Source of the DNA: a bacterium
GTDB taxonomy: Bacteria > Desulfobacterota > Binatia > HRBIN30 > CADEER01
DNA: 64,000 bases
Assembly: GCA_019637795.1 (NCBI GenBank)
Contig: JAHBUY010000003.1
Location: 567,409-631,408, forward strand
Direction: 5' to 3'
Every line of letters starts with the position of its first letter. Within the stretch, counting starts at the first letter, position 1. The notes below the pieces were generated by a model, which searched no databases, was not told the DNA's origin, and saw only the letters and a program-made list of their open reading frames with translations. The position numbers were made by a program, and so were the translations under genes. Shown in pieces: positions 50,184 through 59,855 of this stretch.

Positions 50184-50723
50184 TCAGTGGTCGCCGTGCT
50201 CGCCGGGCGGATTCGTCCGCGCCGCGAACTCGCGCTGGCCCTGCACCTCGCGGAAGTGGCCGAGGGCCCAGCGCACGGTGGGAAAGGCGAGGTCGCCCCA
50301 GGGGATCTCGTCCCAGGTGAACAGCCCGACCTCCAGGCTCTCCGGACCGGCGGCGACGTCGGGACTGAGCAGCCGGGCGCGGTAGATCACCTGCACCTGG
50401 CTGACGCGCGGGATGTTGTAGACGGCGAGCAGGGCGTCGATCTCGATGCGCGCCAGCGCTTCCTCCCAGGCCTCGCGCGCCGCGCCGTCGACGGTCGCCT
50501 CCCGCGCCTCGAGATACCCCGCCGGCAGGGTCCAGAACCCGCGTCGCGGCTCGATCGCCCGCTTGCAGAGCAGGATGCGGTCGCCCCACGTGCACACGGA
50601 GCCGACCACGACCTTCGGATTCTCGTAGCTGACGAACCCGCAGGTGTCGCAGACCAGCCGCTCGCGGTTGTCGCCGTCCGGCGTGCGGCGGGAGAAATGG
50701 TCGGGATGCTGGGGGTTCGCCAT
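50184..50723 (-). CDS. Nudix hydrolase with N-terminal zinc ribbon
   Basis: 179 residues. ERLVCDTCGFVSYENPKVV is half of a zinc-ribbon-like segment as in NudC-type and related pyrophosphohydrolases. The Nudix box reads GYLEAREATVDGAAREAWEEAL, close to GX5EX7REUXEEXGU. It probably hydrolyses a nucleoside diphosphate-linked substrate; which one is unknown. ATG at 50723 follows weak ribosome-site sequence. Confidence 0.8.
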   Translation of the reverse strand: MANPQHPDHFSRRTPDGDNRERLVCDTCGFVSYENPKVVVGSVCTWGDRILLCKRAIEPRRGFWTLPAGYLEAREATVDGAAREAWEEALARIEIDALLAVYNIPRVSQVQVIYRARLLSPDVAAGPESLEVGLFTWDEIPWGDLAFPTVRWALGHFREVQGQREFAARTNPPGEHGDH

Positions 50724-50829
50724 GGGCGGAGTGTGCACGGCCGGCTGCGCACGGACAAGGGGCGCGCCGGCTCCCGCCAGACGGGACGGGCGCGTTGCAT
50801 GAGGCACCGGCGCGGCGCATGTTCCCGGC

Positions 50830-51270
50830 ATGGAACCGTGGGAACTGGCGGCGCGCGAGGCGATCCGCGAGCTCGTCGCCGCCTACGCGCACGCGGCGGA
50901 CTCGGGGCGCTTCGACGAGGTCGCCGGACTCTTCGCCGCCGACGGCGTGCTCGAGACGCCGGACCGTGTCGAGCATCGCGGCCGCGACGGCATCCGCGCC
51001 TTTCTCGGCGGCACCGGCGCGGCCCTCGCCAGCGTCACCGCGGCGCCGCTCATCCGCCACCACGTCAGCAACCTGCGCATCGCGGTCAGCGGCGCCGACG
51101 ACGCGACCGGCGCCGCCTACTTCTTCGTCGTCACCGAGCGCGGCCCCGACCACTGGGGCCGCTACCGCGATCGCTACGTCCGCGGCGCCGAGGGGTGGCG
51201 CTTCGCCCACCGCCGGGTGCGCCTCGACGGCTACGCCGCCACGAGCTGGGTCGCCGAGCGGCGCCGCTGA
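50830..51270 (+). CDS. SnoaL/NTF2-like protein
   Basis: 146 residues with the family's layout: an N-terminal helix with AIRELVAAYAHAADSGRFDEVAGLFAADGV, a strand-helix with RDGIRAFLG, a core with LIRHHVSNLRIAV, AYFFVVTERGPDHWGRYRDRYVR and a final WRFAHRRVRL. Such domains form a cone-shaped pocket in isomerases, hydrolases and binding proteins. Substrate unknown. Confidence 0.75.
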   Translation: MEPWELAAREAIRELVAAYAHAADSGRFDEVAGLFAADGVLETPDRVEHRGRDGIRAFLGGTGAALASVTAAPLIRHHVSNLRIAVSGADDATGAAYFFVVTERGPDHWGRYRDRYVRGAEGWRFAHRRVRLDGYAATSWVAERRR

Positions 51271-51308
51271 GCGGCCCGCCGCCGCGCCCGGCTCGCCGGC
51301 CGAAACGC

Positions 51309-51343
51309 GCGCGGGGTGCCGATCGGCGACCGGCACCCCGCGC
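51309..51343. terminator. Strong hairpin between convergent genes
   Basis: GCGCGGGGTGCCG (51309-51321) and CGGCACCCCGCGC (51331-51343) form a perfect 13-bp stem with a 9-base loop. It lies between the NTF2-like stop (51270) and the end of the 2012-residue gene (51365). It probably ends both. Confidence 0.65.
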
Positions 51344-51364
51344 AGCCTGGAGGAGACGGGCGAG

Positions 51365-54300
51365 TTACGGCGCCGCCGGTTTGCGGATGACGCCGGAGGC
51401 GACGATTGCCGAGAGGCTGCCGTTCTCCGAGGTCACCTTCACGGTGATGGTCACCGGCGTGTCCGCATCGCCCTGGCCCGGCGTGTCGTCGAGCAGGGTG
51501 AAGTGGAAGCGGGTGAGACCCTCGACCAACTGGTTGAACGACTGGCCATCGGGAATGGTGATGTCGCCGCCGATCACCTGGCCGGCGTTGGCTTCGACGG
51601 AGATCGTCGAGCCACCGACCAGCGGGTTGCGCAGGTCGTCGTGCACCAGCAGCTCGAAGGTCTGGCCGCCGCCGTCGGGGATGTCGAACGAGGTCGGCAA
51701 GGCCAGCGGCGACTGGGTCGGCCCGGAGAAGGTGACCGGGAACTGGGCGAAGACCAGGATGTTGTTGTCCCAGACCCCGGGCGTGCCCTGGATGCCCCAG
51801 ACGCCGTCGAGCGACCCGGTGTCGATGAAGAGCTCGAACTCGGTGTCGGGATCGAAGGCGCCGTTGCACAGCGAGCTCGGCGCAAAGTAGTTGCACAGGG
51901 TGTCGGTCGGCCGCATCGGGCGAGCCAGGTCCGACGGCAGCGGCCGGTAGTCGATGAACGGCTCGCGCACCATGTCGGTGGTGATGAGCTCGCCGGCGTC
52001 GAACCTGCCGTTGCCGTTGTTGTCGAGGAAGCCCTCTTCGCCGCGGGTGAAGGCGAGCACGGTGACGATGCCCGAGTCGGGGATGTTGCCCTCGGTGATC
52101 AGCGTCGCCGAGGCGACGCCCGCGGAATTGGTGGAGACCGGGTCGACGATCGAGGCGCCGTTGGTGGTGAAGGACACCGAGGTCCCCGGTGGCACGGCGT
52201 TGCCGAAGCGGTCGTTGACGTAGGCCGAGACCTTGTCCTCGATCCCGAAGCGGACGCGGCCGGCGACGTTCAGCTTCTCGGCCGCCATGCTGAACCGCGT
52301 CTGCGCCGGCGGCGCGCCGACGATCTTCACCTGGGTCGACTGGGCGAAGAGGTCGGGGGTGCCGTCGCTGTTGGCGTCGACCTGGGCGATCACCTGCACC
52401 GACGTGGTGCGGATGCCGCTGGTCAGCGTGGTGCTGACGAGGCCCTGGTCGTTGGTGACGCCCGACAGCGGCGCGATGGTCTCGCCGCCGATGGCGGTGA
52501 CGACGAAGGTGACCGGCAGGTTGCGCACCGGGTTGGTGTGCTGATCGGTGACCTTGAAGGTCAGCACCGATTGCTCGGTGAGGCCCGAGGCGCGGACGCC
52601 GATCTGGGTCGGCTGGGCGCTGACGAAGGCCACCGCCGCGGCCGGCAGGGTCGGCGTCGCGGTCGCGGTCGGGGTGCTGGTCGCCGGCGGCGTGCCGGTG
52701 ACCGTCTCGGTCGGCGTGCCGGTGCTGGTGCCGGTCGGCGTCGCGGTGGCCGTCGGCTGGGTCGCGGTCGGCGTCGCCGGCCGCGAGTCGGGGAGGACGA
52801 TGGTGGTGACGTCCTCGATGACCATGCCGGCGGCGGTGCGCACCCGCGCCCGCACCTGCACGGAAGTGCCCTGCTGGCTCTGCGTGTACTTGATGCAGGA
52901 CAGCGCGTCGCCGGGTTGCGGGATCACCGTCAGCGAGCCGACATCGCACGGCGCCTGGCCGTTGGTGAAGCCGGGGCTGGTGACGGACACGCCGGGCACC
53001 GGGGTCACCAGGCTGAAGCTGACCGGCACGCCGTCGGCGACGGTGACGCCGAGGGAGTTGGTGACCAGGGCGCCGAGCACGCTGGTGAACGTGCCGTCGC
53101 CGTTGTCGGAGCGCTGGTTGACGAACAGGTCGACGCTGATGAACGCGGCGTTGCTGCCGTGCACCGCGATCGGCGCCTCGGTGGTGCGACCGAGCGCGTC
53201 GGTGACCGTCAGGCTCGCGTCGCCGACCTGCGAGCCGGCGCGCACGGTGACCGTGCCGCCGTCGCCGACCGAGCTGCTGCTCAGGCAGAGGTTCGGCGCC
53301 GACAGGGTGAACGGCGGCCGCGCGCCGGTGATGGTGAAGGTCTGGCTGGTGCCGTCACAGGACGGCGCGCCGCTGACGCCGGCGAGGAGGTCGGCCTGCG
53401 GCGGCGCGATCGCCGGCAGGCCGGGGGTCGGCGTCGGCGTGTCGGTCGGCGTCGCCGTGAACGTCGCGGTGGCGGTCGGCGTCGCCGTGTCGGTGGGCGT
53501 CGGCGTCGAGGTCGGCGTGAAGGTGAAGGTCGCCGTCGGGGTCGGCGTGTCGGTCGGCACCGGCGTGCCGGTCGGCGCCGGCAGGAGGACGCCGGCGGCG
53601 GAGATGAAGCGCGAGCCGTTGCCGCCCGGCGCGCTGCCGCTGGCCTGCGAGTCGACGCTGACGTTCACCGACAGGTTCTGCCGCGTCGTCGGCTCGCCTT
53701 CCTTCTCGTCGACGACGCGGAAGGTGAAGATGTTGAGCCCGGCGATGTACGACCCGAAGCTCTCGGAGTCGGGCAGCACGATCTCGGACGGGATGCCGAA
53801 GAGCTTCGCGCCCTCGCCGGCGAGCTCGACGGAGATCGTCGAGCCGCCGACCAGCGGGTTGAGGTCGCGGTCGGAGACGGTGAGCGTGAACTGCTGCTCG
53901 CCGCCGTCCGCGATGGTGAAGGTGCGGGGCTCCAGCGTGAGCACGGTGGGGGCGGAGAAGGTGACCGGGATCGAGGCGGAGAGCAGCGCGTTGCCGTCCC
54001 ACACCCCCGGCGACTGGGCGCTGTCCCAGACGCCGTTGCCGTTCACGTCGATGAAACGCTCGGCCGCGTTGCTGTCGTAGCGGCCGTTGCCGTTGGTGTC
54101 CGTGTAGGGCTCGGCGTCGTCGTGACGGCCGTTCTGGTTGGTGTCGACGTACGGCTCGCCGACGTCGAACACGCCGTTGCCGTTGGTGTCCGAGTACGGC
54201 TCCTCGGCGTCCCAGCGCCCGTTGCGGTTCGTGTCGGTGAACGGCTCGGGCGGATCGTACCGGCCGTTGAAGTTGGCGTCGATGAACGGCTCCGGCGCGT

Positions 54301-57300
54301 CGACGAAGACCTCGTCGGCATCGTGGATGCCGTTGCCGTTGCTGTCGACGAACGACTCCTCGCCGCGCGTCGTGGCGAGGACGGTGACGATGCCGTCGGG
54401 CGGCACGCCGCCCTCGCTGATCAGCGTCGTGGTGGCGCGGCCCGCGTCGTCGGTCTGCTCCTGGTTGAAGACGCTGGCGCCGTTGGAGGTGAAGTTGACC
54501 ACCGTGCCCGGCGCCACCGCGTTGCCGAAGTGGTCGTTGAGGAAGGCGGTGATCTCGTTCTCGATGCCGAAGGTGACGCGGCCGGCGATGTTGACGAAGT
54601 TGGCGGCCAGGCTGAAGCGGTCGGCGCTCGGCGGGCCGCCGACGATGTTCACCGGCGTGAACACGTTGACCACCTCGTTGATGCCGTCGCCGTTGACGTC
54701 GATGGTGGCGGTGATCTGCGCCGCCGAGGCGAGCGTGCCGGACGTCACGGTGGTGCGCACGATGCCGTCGGCATCGCTGATCGCCTCCGGCGTGATGCTG
54801 GCGCCGCCGACGGCGGCGAGGAAGAAGCGCACCGGCACGTTGGCGATCGTCTGGTTCAGGCGGTTCTTGACCGCGAACGACACCACCGACTGGGTGGGTC
54901 GGCCGGAGGACTGGACGCCGATGACCTCCGGCGTCGCGCCCTCGAGGGTGATCACCGCCGGTCCGGCGCCGGGGCTCGGGCCGCTGGAGGCGACGGTCAG
55001 CTTCTCGGTGAGGCCAGCGCTGCGCGGCAGGCCGCCGCCGTAGACGGTGACCGTGACCTCGGTCCCGTCGGGCGTCCCCGCCGGGAGCGTGAGCGTCGCG
55101 TTGGCGAGGCCGCTGGCATCGGTCAGCGCGCTGCTGGTGAACACCGGCGGCGTGCTGCGGAAGGCGCCGAGCGTGGTCTCGAAGTTGATCTTCACGTTCG
55201 GCACCGGGTCGCCGTTGCGATTGCGCGCCAGGGCGGTGATCAGGGAGAGACCCGGATTGAGGTCGGTGACGACGACCTCGCTCGGGTTCGCCAGGGCGAG
55301 GAAGTCCTGGACGACGCCCGGCAGGGTGATCGTCCGCATGCTGGTGACCGAGGCCGATTCGACCTGGACCTGCAGCTCGGCGCCCGCCATGTCCCGCGGG
55401 AAGATCAGGCAGGTGGTGGCGTTGCCGGGCTGCGCGATCACCGGCGAGCCGGTCTGCGAGACGTACTGGGTGACATCGCAGGGCGGCGGCGCGTTGGTGG
55501 TCGGGAAGCCGATGACGCTGGTGCGTCGCGACTGCGTGTCGGTCGGGCCGAACGGCACCACGGTCATCGACACCGGCGTCCCGTTCTCCACGGTGTTACC
55601 GAAGGCGTCGGTGACGATCGCCGTCAACGTGCTCAACTGGGTGCCGTCGTTGTTGTCGATCGCCAGCGGGTTCACGGTCAGCGACAGCCGGCCGGGCAGG
55701 CCGGCGGTGACGGTGACCAGCAGCCCCCGGCTGATGATGCACTGCTCGCCGGGCGTCTTGGGATTGCTGCACGGCTCGCTGAACTCGGCGCCGATCGTGG
55801 TCGGAATCTCCGCCTGCACGACCGCCGTCCCCAGCCCGGTGCCGGAGCGCAACTGGATCTGGGCGTTGCCGGCCTGGTCGGTGTAGGCGATGAAACGATT
55901 GGCCGGGTTGAGGTCGCAGGTCTCGCCCGGCGGGCACCCGTTGTCGTCCTCGCAGATCAGGTGCGACACCGTGCAGTAGCCGCCGGTCTGGTTGAGCGGC
56001 AGCAGCACCGCGCCAGCGGCGCTGCTGAGCGACGACAGCGAGAAGCGCACCTCGGCGTCGCGCAGCTTCGAGCCCTGGTTGTCGAAGACGTTGACGACGA
56101 CGCTGCTCAGCTCGCGGTTGCCGCTGCCGCGGACGCGGATGCGGTTCGGGCTGGCGCTCATGGTGGCGCTCGCCGCCTCGCCCCGGATGGTGGCGCCGGT
56201 GTCGCCGCGCTGGCACTCGTCGCGGCCGGGGACGACGAACAGGTTGACCTCGCCCTCGACGCCGCCGGCGCGAGCCTTGATGCTGTAGGGCAGGATGTTG
56301 CCGCTGTCGTCGCGCAGCACCGGCGACCCCGCCGGGACCTGCAGCGTCGTGGTCGCGGTGCCGCGCTGCCCGTTCACCTCGCCGGTGGTCGCCACCAGCG
56401 GAATGACCTGGCCGAGCGGCGAGACGAAGAGGACATTGACGTTGTCGATCGGCTTGTTGTCGGGATCGAAGACGATGGCGCGCAGGGTGACGCTGCCGCC
56501 GAGGTCGGTGCCGCAGGTCGCGTCGCTGACCTGCGCCAGCACGGTGGCGATGGTGCGGGTGGCGGCGCCCGGATTGACCCGGAAGCTGACGCTCCCCTGC
56601 TTGTCGCCCGCCTTGGCGTTGACGGTGATCTCACCGGGCGCGGCGACGCCCGGCGGCACGACGATCTGCACCTGCGCCACGCCCTCCTGGACGGCGCCGT
56701 CGGGCAGCACGACGGTGCGGGTCGTGGTCGCGATCGGGCGCAGGTAGCCGACCTTGGGATCGAAGTCGAAGATGATGCTGATGTTGTCGAGCGGACGATT
56801 GTTCTTGTCGAAGGCGATCGCGTAGACGTTCACCGTGCCGCCGTTCTGCGAGCTGATCGAGAACGGATCGGCCTCCATGTAGATCGTCGTCACCTCGCCG
56901 ATGTCCTGCGGCGTCGCGGTGGGCGTCCCCCCGCTGCCGTGCGTCGCGGTCGGCGTGCCGACCGGCGTCGGCGGCGTGCCCTGGACGGCGACGCGGATCT
57001 GCACCGCGATTCCGAGATCGGTCCGGGTCGCGGTGATCGTCGCGTTGCCGCCGAAGTTGCCGGTGACCGTGCCGCCGAACAGTCCCGCGCCGTCGGTGCT
57101 GCCGCTGGTCGGGCTGACGCTGACGCTCAGGGTCGAGCTCGTGACGGTCACGGGCACGCCGCCCTGGGCGCTGCCGCCCGCCTTGGTGACGACCGAGAAG
57201 GTCGTGGCGTTGCCCGCCCCGGGCAGGATGATCAGATTGGCGAGACCGATGCAGATGCGGTTGCTGCTGTCGCAGAGCTGATTCGGCAACGGCGTCGGCG

Positions 57301-57403
57301 CGCCGCCACCGCCGCCACCGCCACCACCGCCGCCACCACCGCCGCACCCGGCGAGCAGCATCAGCGACGCCCCCGCCACCAGACTCATTCCCCGTCGGCT
57401 CAT
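51365..57403 (-). CDS. Giant lipoprotein with Ig-like (Big_1-type) domains
   Basis: 2012 residues. LMLLAGC gives a lipobox, followed by about 13 Gly residues in a row, which tether the chain. The rest is successive Ig-like domains of about 90-100 residues with Big_1 features (e.g. VTVTSSTLSVSVSPTSGSTD, NVLFVSPLGQVIPLVATTGE, GLVSTTLTSG). Near residues 1020-1120 there is a block of acidic EF-hand-like repeats (DTNRNGRWDAEEP, DTNGNGVFDVGEP, DVNGNGVWD). Two TPTP-type linkers with PTATFTFTPTSTPTP separate domain groups. It is a surface-exposed filament-like protein. GGAGGTGTCAGG is before the start at 57403. Confidence 0.8.
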   Translation of the reverse strand: MSRRGMSLVAGASLMLLAGCGGGGGGGGGGGGGGAPTPLPNQLCDSSNRICIGLANLIILPGAGNATTFSVVTKAGGSAQGGVPVTVTSSTLSVSVSPTSGSTDGAGLFGGTVTGNFGGNATITATRTDLGIAVQIRVAVQGTPPTPVGTPTATHGSGGTPTATPQDIGEVTTIYMEADPFSISSQNGGTVNVYAIAFDKNNRPLDNISIIFDFDPKVGYLRPIATTTRTVVLPDGAVQEGVAQVQIVVPPGVAAPGEITVNAKAGDKQGSVSFRVNPGAATRTIATVLAQVSDATCGTDLGGSVTLRAIVFDPDNKPIDNVNVLFVSPLGQVIPLVATTGEVNGQRGTATTTLQVPAGSPVLRDDSGNILPYSIKARAGGVEGEVNLFVVPGRDECQRGDTGATIRGEAASATMSASPNRIRVRGSGNRELSSVVVNVFDNQGSKLRDAEVRFSLSSLSSAAGAVLLPLNQTGGYCTVSHLICEDDNGCPPGETCDLNPANRFIAYTDQAGNAQIQLRSGTGLGTAVVQAEIPTTIGAEFSEPCSNPKTPGEQCIISRGLLVTVTAGLPGRLSLTVNPLAIDNNDGTQLSTLTAIVTDAFGNTVENGTPVSMTVVPFGPTDTQSRRTSVIGFPTTNAPPPCDVTQYVSQTGSPVIAQPGNATTCLIFPRDMAGAELQVQVESASVTSMRTITLPGVVQDFLALANPSEVVVTDLNPGLSLITALARNRNGDPVPNVKINFETTLGAFRSTPPVFTSSALTDASGLANATLTLPAGTPDGTEVTVTVYGGGLPRSAGLTEKLTVASSGPSPGAGPAVITLEGATPEVIGVQSSGRPTQSVVSFAVKNRLNQTIANVPVRFFLAAVGGASITPEAISDADGIVRTTVTSGTLASAAQITATIDVNGDGINEVVNVFTPVNIVGGPPSADRFSLAANFVNIAGRVTFGIENEITAFLNDHFGNAVAPGTVVNFTSNGASVFNQEQTDDAGRATTTLISEGGVPPDGIVTVLATTRGEESFVDSNGNGIHDADEVFVDAPEPFIDANFNGRYDPPEPFTDTNRNGRWDAEEPYSDTNGNGVFDVGEPYVDTNQNGRHDDAEPYTDTNGNGRYDSNAAERFIDVNGNGVWDSAQSPGVWDGNALLSASIPVTFSAPTVLTLEPRTFTIADGGEQQFTLTVSDRDLNPLVGGSTISVELAGEGAKLFGIPSEIVLPDSESFGSYIAGLNIFTFRVVDEKEGEPTTRQNLSVNVSVDSQASGSAPGGNGSRFISAAGVLLPAPTGTPVPTDTPTPTATFTFTPTSTPTPTDTATPTATATFTATPTDTPTPTPGLPAIAPPQADLLAGVSGAPSCDGTSQTFTITGARPPFTLSAPNLCLSSSSVGDGGTVTVRAGSQVGDASLTVTDALGRTTEAPIAVHGSNAAFISVDLFVNQRSDNGDGTFTSVLGALVTNSLGVTVADGVPVSFSLVTPVPGVSVTSPGFTNGQAPCDVGSLTVIPQPGDALSCIKYTQSQQGTSVQVRARVRTAAGMVIEDVTTIVLPDSRPATPTATQPTATATPTGTSTGTPTETVTGTPPATSTPTATATPTLPAAAVAFVSAQPTQIGVRASGLTEQSVLTFKVTDQHTNPVRNLPVTFVVTAIGGETIAPLSGVTNDQGLVSTTLTSGIRTTSVQVIAQVDANSDGTPDLFAQSTQVKIVGAPPAQTRFSMAAEKLNVAGRVRFGIEDKVSAYVNDRFGNAVPPGTSVSFTTNGASIVDPVSTNSAGVASATLITEGNIPDSGIVTVLAFTRGEEGFLDNNGNGRFDAGELITTDMVREPFIDYRPLPSDLARPMRPTDTLCNYFAPSSLCNGAFDPDTEFELFIDTGSLDGVWGIQGTPGVWDNNILVFAQFPVTFSGPTQSPLALPTSFDIPDGGGQTFELLVHDDLRNPLVGGSTISVEANAGQVIGGDITIPDGQSFNQLVEGLTRFHFTLLDDTPGQGDADTPVTITVKVTSENGSLSAIVASGVIRKPAAP
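54040..54330 (-). repeat. Acidic EF-hand-like repeat block in the Ig-like lipoprotein
   Basis: About seven tandem 13-14 residue units with pattern D(T/A)NxNGxxDxxEP(F/Y). The spacing of Asp/Asn matches calcium-binding loops. A similar but single unit (DNNGNGRFDAGELI) recurs near 52,000. Confidence 0.75.
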
Positions 57404-57467
57404 CCTGACACCTCCCACGATCACAGCCCCGCGCCTCGTCCGCCCGCCGTTCCGCATGGCCGAATGC

Positions 57468-58169
57468 TCAGTTGCCGCTGTTGGTGTTCTGGCAGTTGTT
57501 GGCGTCGAAGAATCCCGCCACCAGGCCCGCCTTGATGGTGAAGCGCTTGCCGCTGGCGTCGCTGCCGGAGAACGTCACGTTGGTCTGGTAGGTCTGCGGC
57601 ACGACGTTGCCCTGGTCGATGGTGCCGGTGTCGAAGTTGATCCGCGGGCAGCGATGATCGCCGCGCACCAGCTCCTTGGTCACGAAATCGAAGAGCAGCA
57701 CCTCCACCGAGGTCTCGACGTGCTGGCACGTCCCCAGCACGCCGCAGTCGCTGTCGCTGCCGCACTGCCGGCTCGAGTTGCTGCACGAGCCGCCGGCCAG
57801 GATGGCGGCGATGCTGGCGGTCCGCGGCGGCACGCCGCTGCCGGGGATCGACACGGTGTACTTGTCGAGCAGGATCGGCGACGCGCCCATGTTCATGAAG
57901 ATCGCGTTGGCGCGCGTCTGGGTGAACGTCTCGAATTCGATGTTGAACAGGTCGCCGGTGAAGTTGCAGATGCTCTGGCAGACGTCCACGTCGGCGTCGG
58001 TGTTGCCGACCAGATCCTGCTGAGTGATGCCCTCGCCGCTGAAGGTGATGAACTGCATGGTCAGCGAGTCCTGGCCGCCGCTCGAGTCGAACCCCGAGCT
58101 GCCGCAGCTCGCCACCGCCACCGCCGCGCTCAGGGCGCACGTCACCCGCACGATAGAAATCCACCGCAT
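57468..58169 (-). CDS. Lipoprotein of unknown function
   Basis: 233 residues. Signal peptide (TCALSAAVAVASC) gives a lipobox-type Cys, followed by GSSGFDSSGGQDSLTMQF. The mature part has several Cys (VDVCQSICNFTGDLFNIEF, CSNSSRQCGSDSDCGVLGTCQ) and beta-rich stretches. It lies just upstream of the Ig-like lipoprotein, 64 bases away on the same strand, so the pair may be co-expressed. No family recognised. Confidence 0.65.
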   Translation of the reverse strand: MRWISIVRVTCALSAAVAVASCGSSGFDSSGGQDSLTMQFITFSGEGITQQDLVGNTDADVDVCQSICNFTGDLFNIEFETFTQTRANAIFMNMGASPILLDKYTVSIPGSGVPPRTASIAAILAGGSCSNSSRQCGSDSDCGVLGTCQHVETSVEVLLFDFVTKELVRGDHRCPRINFDTGTIDQGNVVPQTYQTNVTFSGSDASGKRFTIKAGLVAGFFDANNCQNTNSGN

Positions 58170-58229
58170 GACAACCTCCCAACAGATCCCGGCGACCGGT
58201 CGGCGGCCGGGACGGTATGTGGTGCCCGC

Positions 58230-59315
58230 TCACGCCTTGGCGTGCGCCAGCACCTCCTCGCCGCTCACCAGCTCGAAGCGGACGCGTCCGATGTCCTCGA
58301 TCACCACGAATTTGATCCGGCCGTTGGCCGCTTTCTTGTCGGCGGCGGCGGCGAGCGCGAGATTCGGCGTCAGCAACTCGGCCGGGATCTCGGTCGGCAG
58401 GCCGGCGCGCCGCAGCAGCCCCTCGATGCGCTGCGCCACCGCCGGCGCGCAGATGCCGCGCGCCACCGAGAGCCGGGCCGCGAACGCCATGCCGATGGCG
58501 ACCGCCTCGCCGTGCAGGTAGCCGCGGTAGTCGGTCAGCACCTCGATGGCGTGCGCCATGGTGTGGCCGAAGTTGAGCACCGCGCGGTACTCGCCCTCCC
58601 GCTCGTCGGCGGCGACGACGGCCGCCTTGATGGCGCAGTTCTGCCGCACCACCTCGATGCACAGCGCCTCGTCGAGGCGCATCACGTCCTCGATCCGCTC
58701 CTCGAGCAGGGCGAACAGCGCCGGGCCGAGGATGGCGCCGTGCTTGATCACCTCCGCCATGCCGGCCCTGACCTCGCGCGGTGGCAGGGTCTTCAGCGTC
58801 CGCACGTCCACCCACACCAGGCAGGGCTGGTGGAAGGCGCCGATCAGGTTCTTGCCGCCGGCGTGGTTCACCGCCGTCTTGCCGCCGACCGACGAGTCGA
58901 CCTGCGCCAGCAGCGTCGTCGGCACCTGCACGAAGGGCACGCCGCGCATGAAGGTCGCGGCGGTGAAGCCGGTGAGGTCGCCGATCACGCCGCCGCCGAG
59001 CGCCACCAGGGCGCAGCCGCGATCCATGCGCGCGTCGACCAGGCGGTCGTAGAGGAACGTCAGCCAGGCGAGGTTCTTGTGCTCCTCGCCGTCCGGCACC
59101 TCGAGCACCGTCGGCTCGAAGCCGGCGCCGGTGAGACTCTGGACGAGGGCGTCGCGGTAGAGCCGGCCGACCGTCGGGTTGGTGACCACCGCGAGGCGGC
59201 GACCGAGGCCGAAGTCCTTGAGCCGGCTGCCCAGCGCGGGCAGGGTCCCGGCGCCGATGTCGATCGGATACGAGCGCTCGCCGAGGTTGACCGTCACGGT
59301 CGCGCGCGGGCTCAT
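58230..59315 (-). CDS. aroB: 3-dehydroquinate synthase
   Basis: 361 residues. GGGVIGDLTGFTAATFMRGVPFVQVPTTLLAQVDSSVGGKTAVNH is the family's NAD- and substrate-binding core, with NFGHTMAHAIE and HGEAVAIGMAFAARL carrying metal-ligand His residues. It converts DAHP to 3-dehydroquinate in the shikimate pathway. ATG overlaps the aroK stop (ATGA). It is the last gene of the pilus-aroKB operon. Confidence 0.95.
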   Translation of the reverse strand: MSPRATVTVNLGERSYPIDIGAGTLPALGSRLKDFGLGRRLAVVTNPTVGRLYRDALVQSLTGAGFEPTVLEVPDGEEHKNLAWLTFLYDRLVDARMDRGCALVALGGGVIGDLTGFTAATFMRGVPFVQVPTTLLAQVDSSVGGKTAVNHAGGKNLIGAFHQPCLVWVDVRTLKTLPPREVRAGMAEVIKHGAILGPALFALLEERIEDVMRLDEALCIEVVRQNCAIKAAVVAADEREGEYRAVLNFGHTMAHAIEVLTDYRGYLHGEAVAIGMAFAARLSVARGICAPAVAQRIEGLLRRAGLPTEIPAELLTPNLALAAAADKKAANGRIKFVVIEDIGRVRFELVSGEEVLAHAKA

Positions 59316-59842
59316 GCCGGGATCTCCGATCCGCCGCGCCGGCGGAGGAAGGCGAGCACGTCGGCGACGACGTCGTCGACGCCGCGGCCCGAGGTGTCGA
59401 GCGTGAGGTCGGCCTGCGCGTAGGCGGCGGCGCGCTCGGCGAGCAGCGCCGCGAGACGGGCGGCGGGATCATCGCCCTGGAGCAGCGGCCGGACCACGCG
59501 CGCGGCGCGTGCCCGCTCGAGGATCACCTCGGGCCGCGCCGTGAGGCAGACGATCGGCGCCGCCGCCCGCAGCGCGGCGAGATTGTCGGGATCGACGATG
59601 GCGCCGCCGCCGGTGGACACCACGGCGCGCGGCACCGCCAGGGCGTCGGCGATGGCGCGCCGCTCGGCGGCGCGGAAGGCGGCTTCGCCGGCGGTGGCGA
59701 AGATCTCCGCCACCGACCGGCCCGCGGCGCGCTCCACCAGGGCGTCGGTGTCGACGAACGCCGCGCCGAGGCGCGTCGCCAGCCGTTCCCCGACGGCGGT
59801 TTTTCCCGTGCCCATCATGCCCGTCAGCACCACGATCGTCAT
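59312..59842 (-). CDS. aroK: Shikimate kinase
   Basis: 176 residues. The P-loop is GMMGTGKTAVGERLA, then FVDTDALVERAAGRSVAEIF (shikimate-binding Asp), STGGGAIVDPDN and RPLLQGDDPAARLAALLAER (lid). Phosphorylates shikimate. 13 bases after pilQ; the pil-aroKB order is common in proteobacteria. Confidence 0.95.
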   Translation of the reverse strand: MTIVVLTGMMGTGKTAVGERLATRLGAAFVDTDALVERAAGRSVAEIFATAGEAAFRAAERRAIADALAVPRAVVSTGGGAIVDPDNLAALRAAAPIVCLTARPEVILERARAARVVRPLLQGDDPAARLAALLAERAAAYAQADLTLDTSGRGVDDVVADVLAFLRRRGGSEIPA

Positions 59843-59855
59843 CGCGCTCCGCGAC

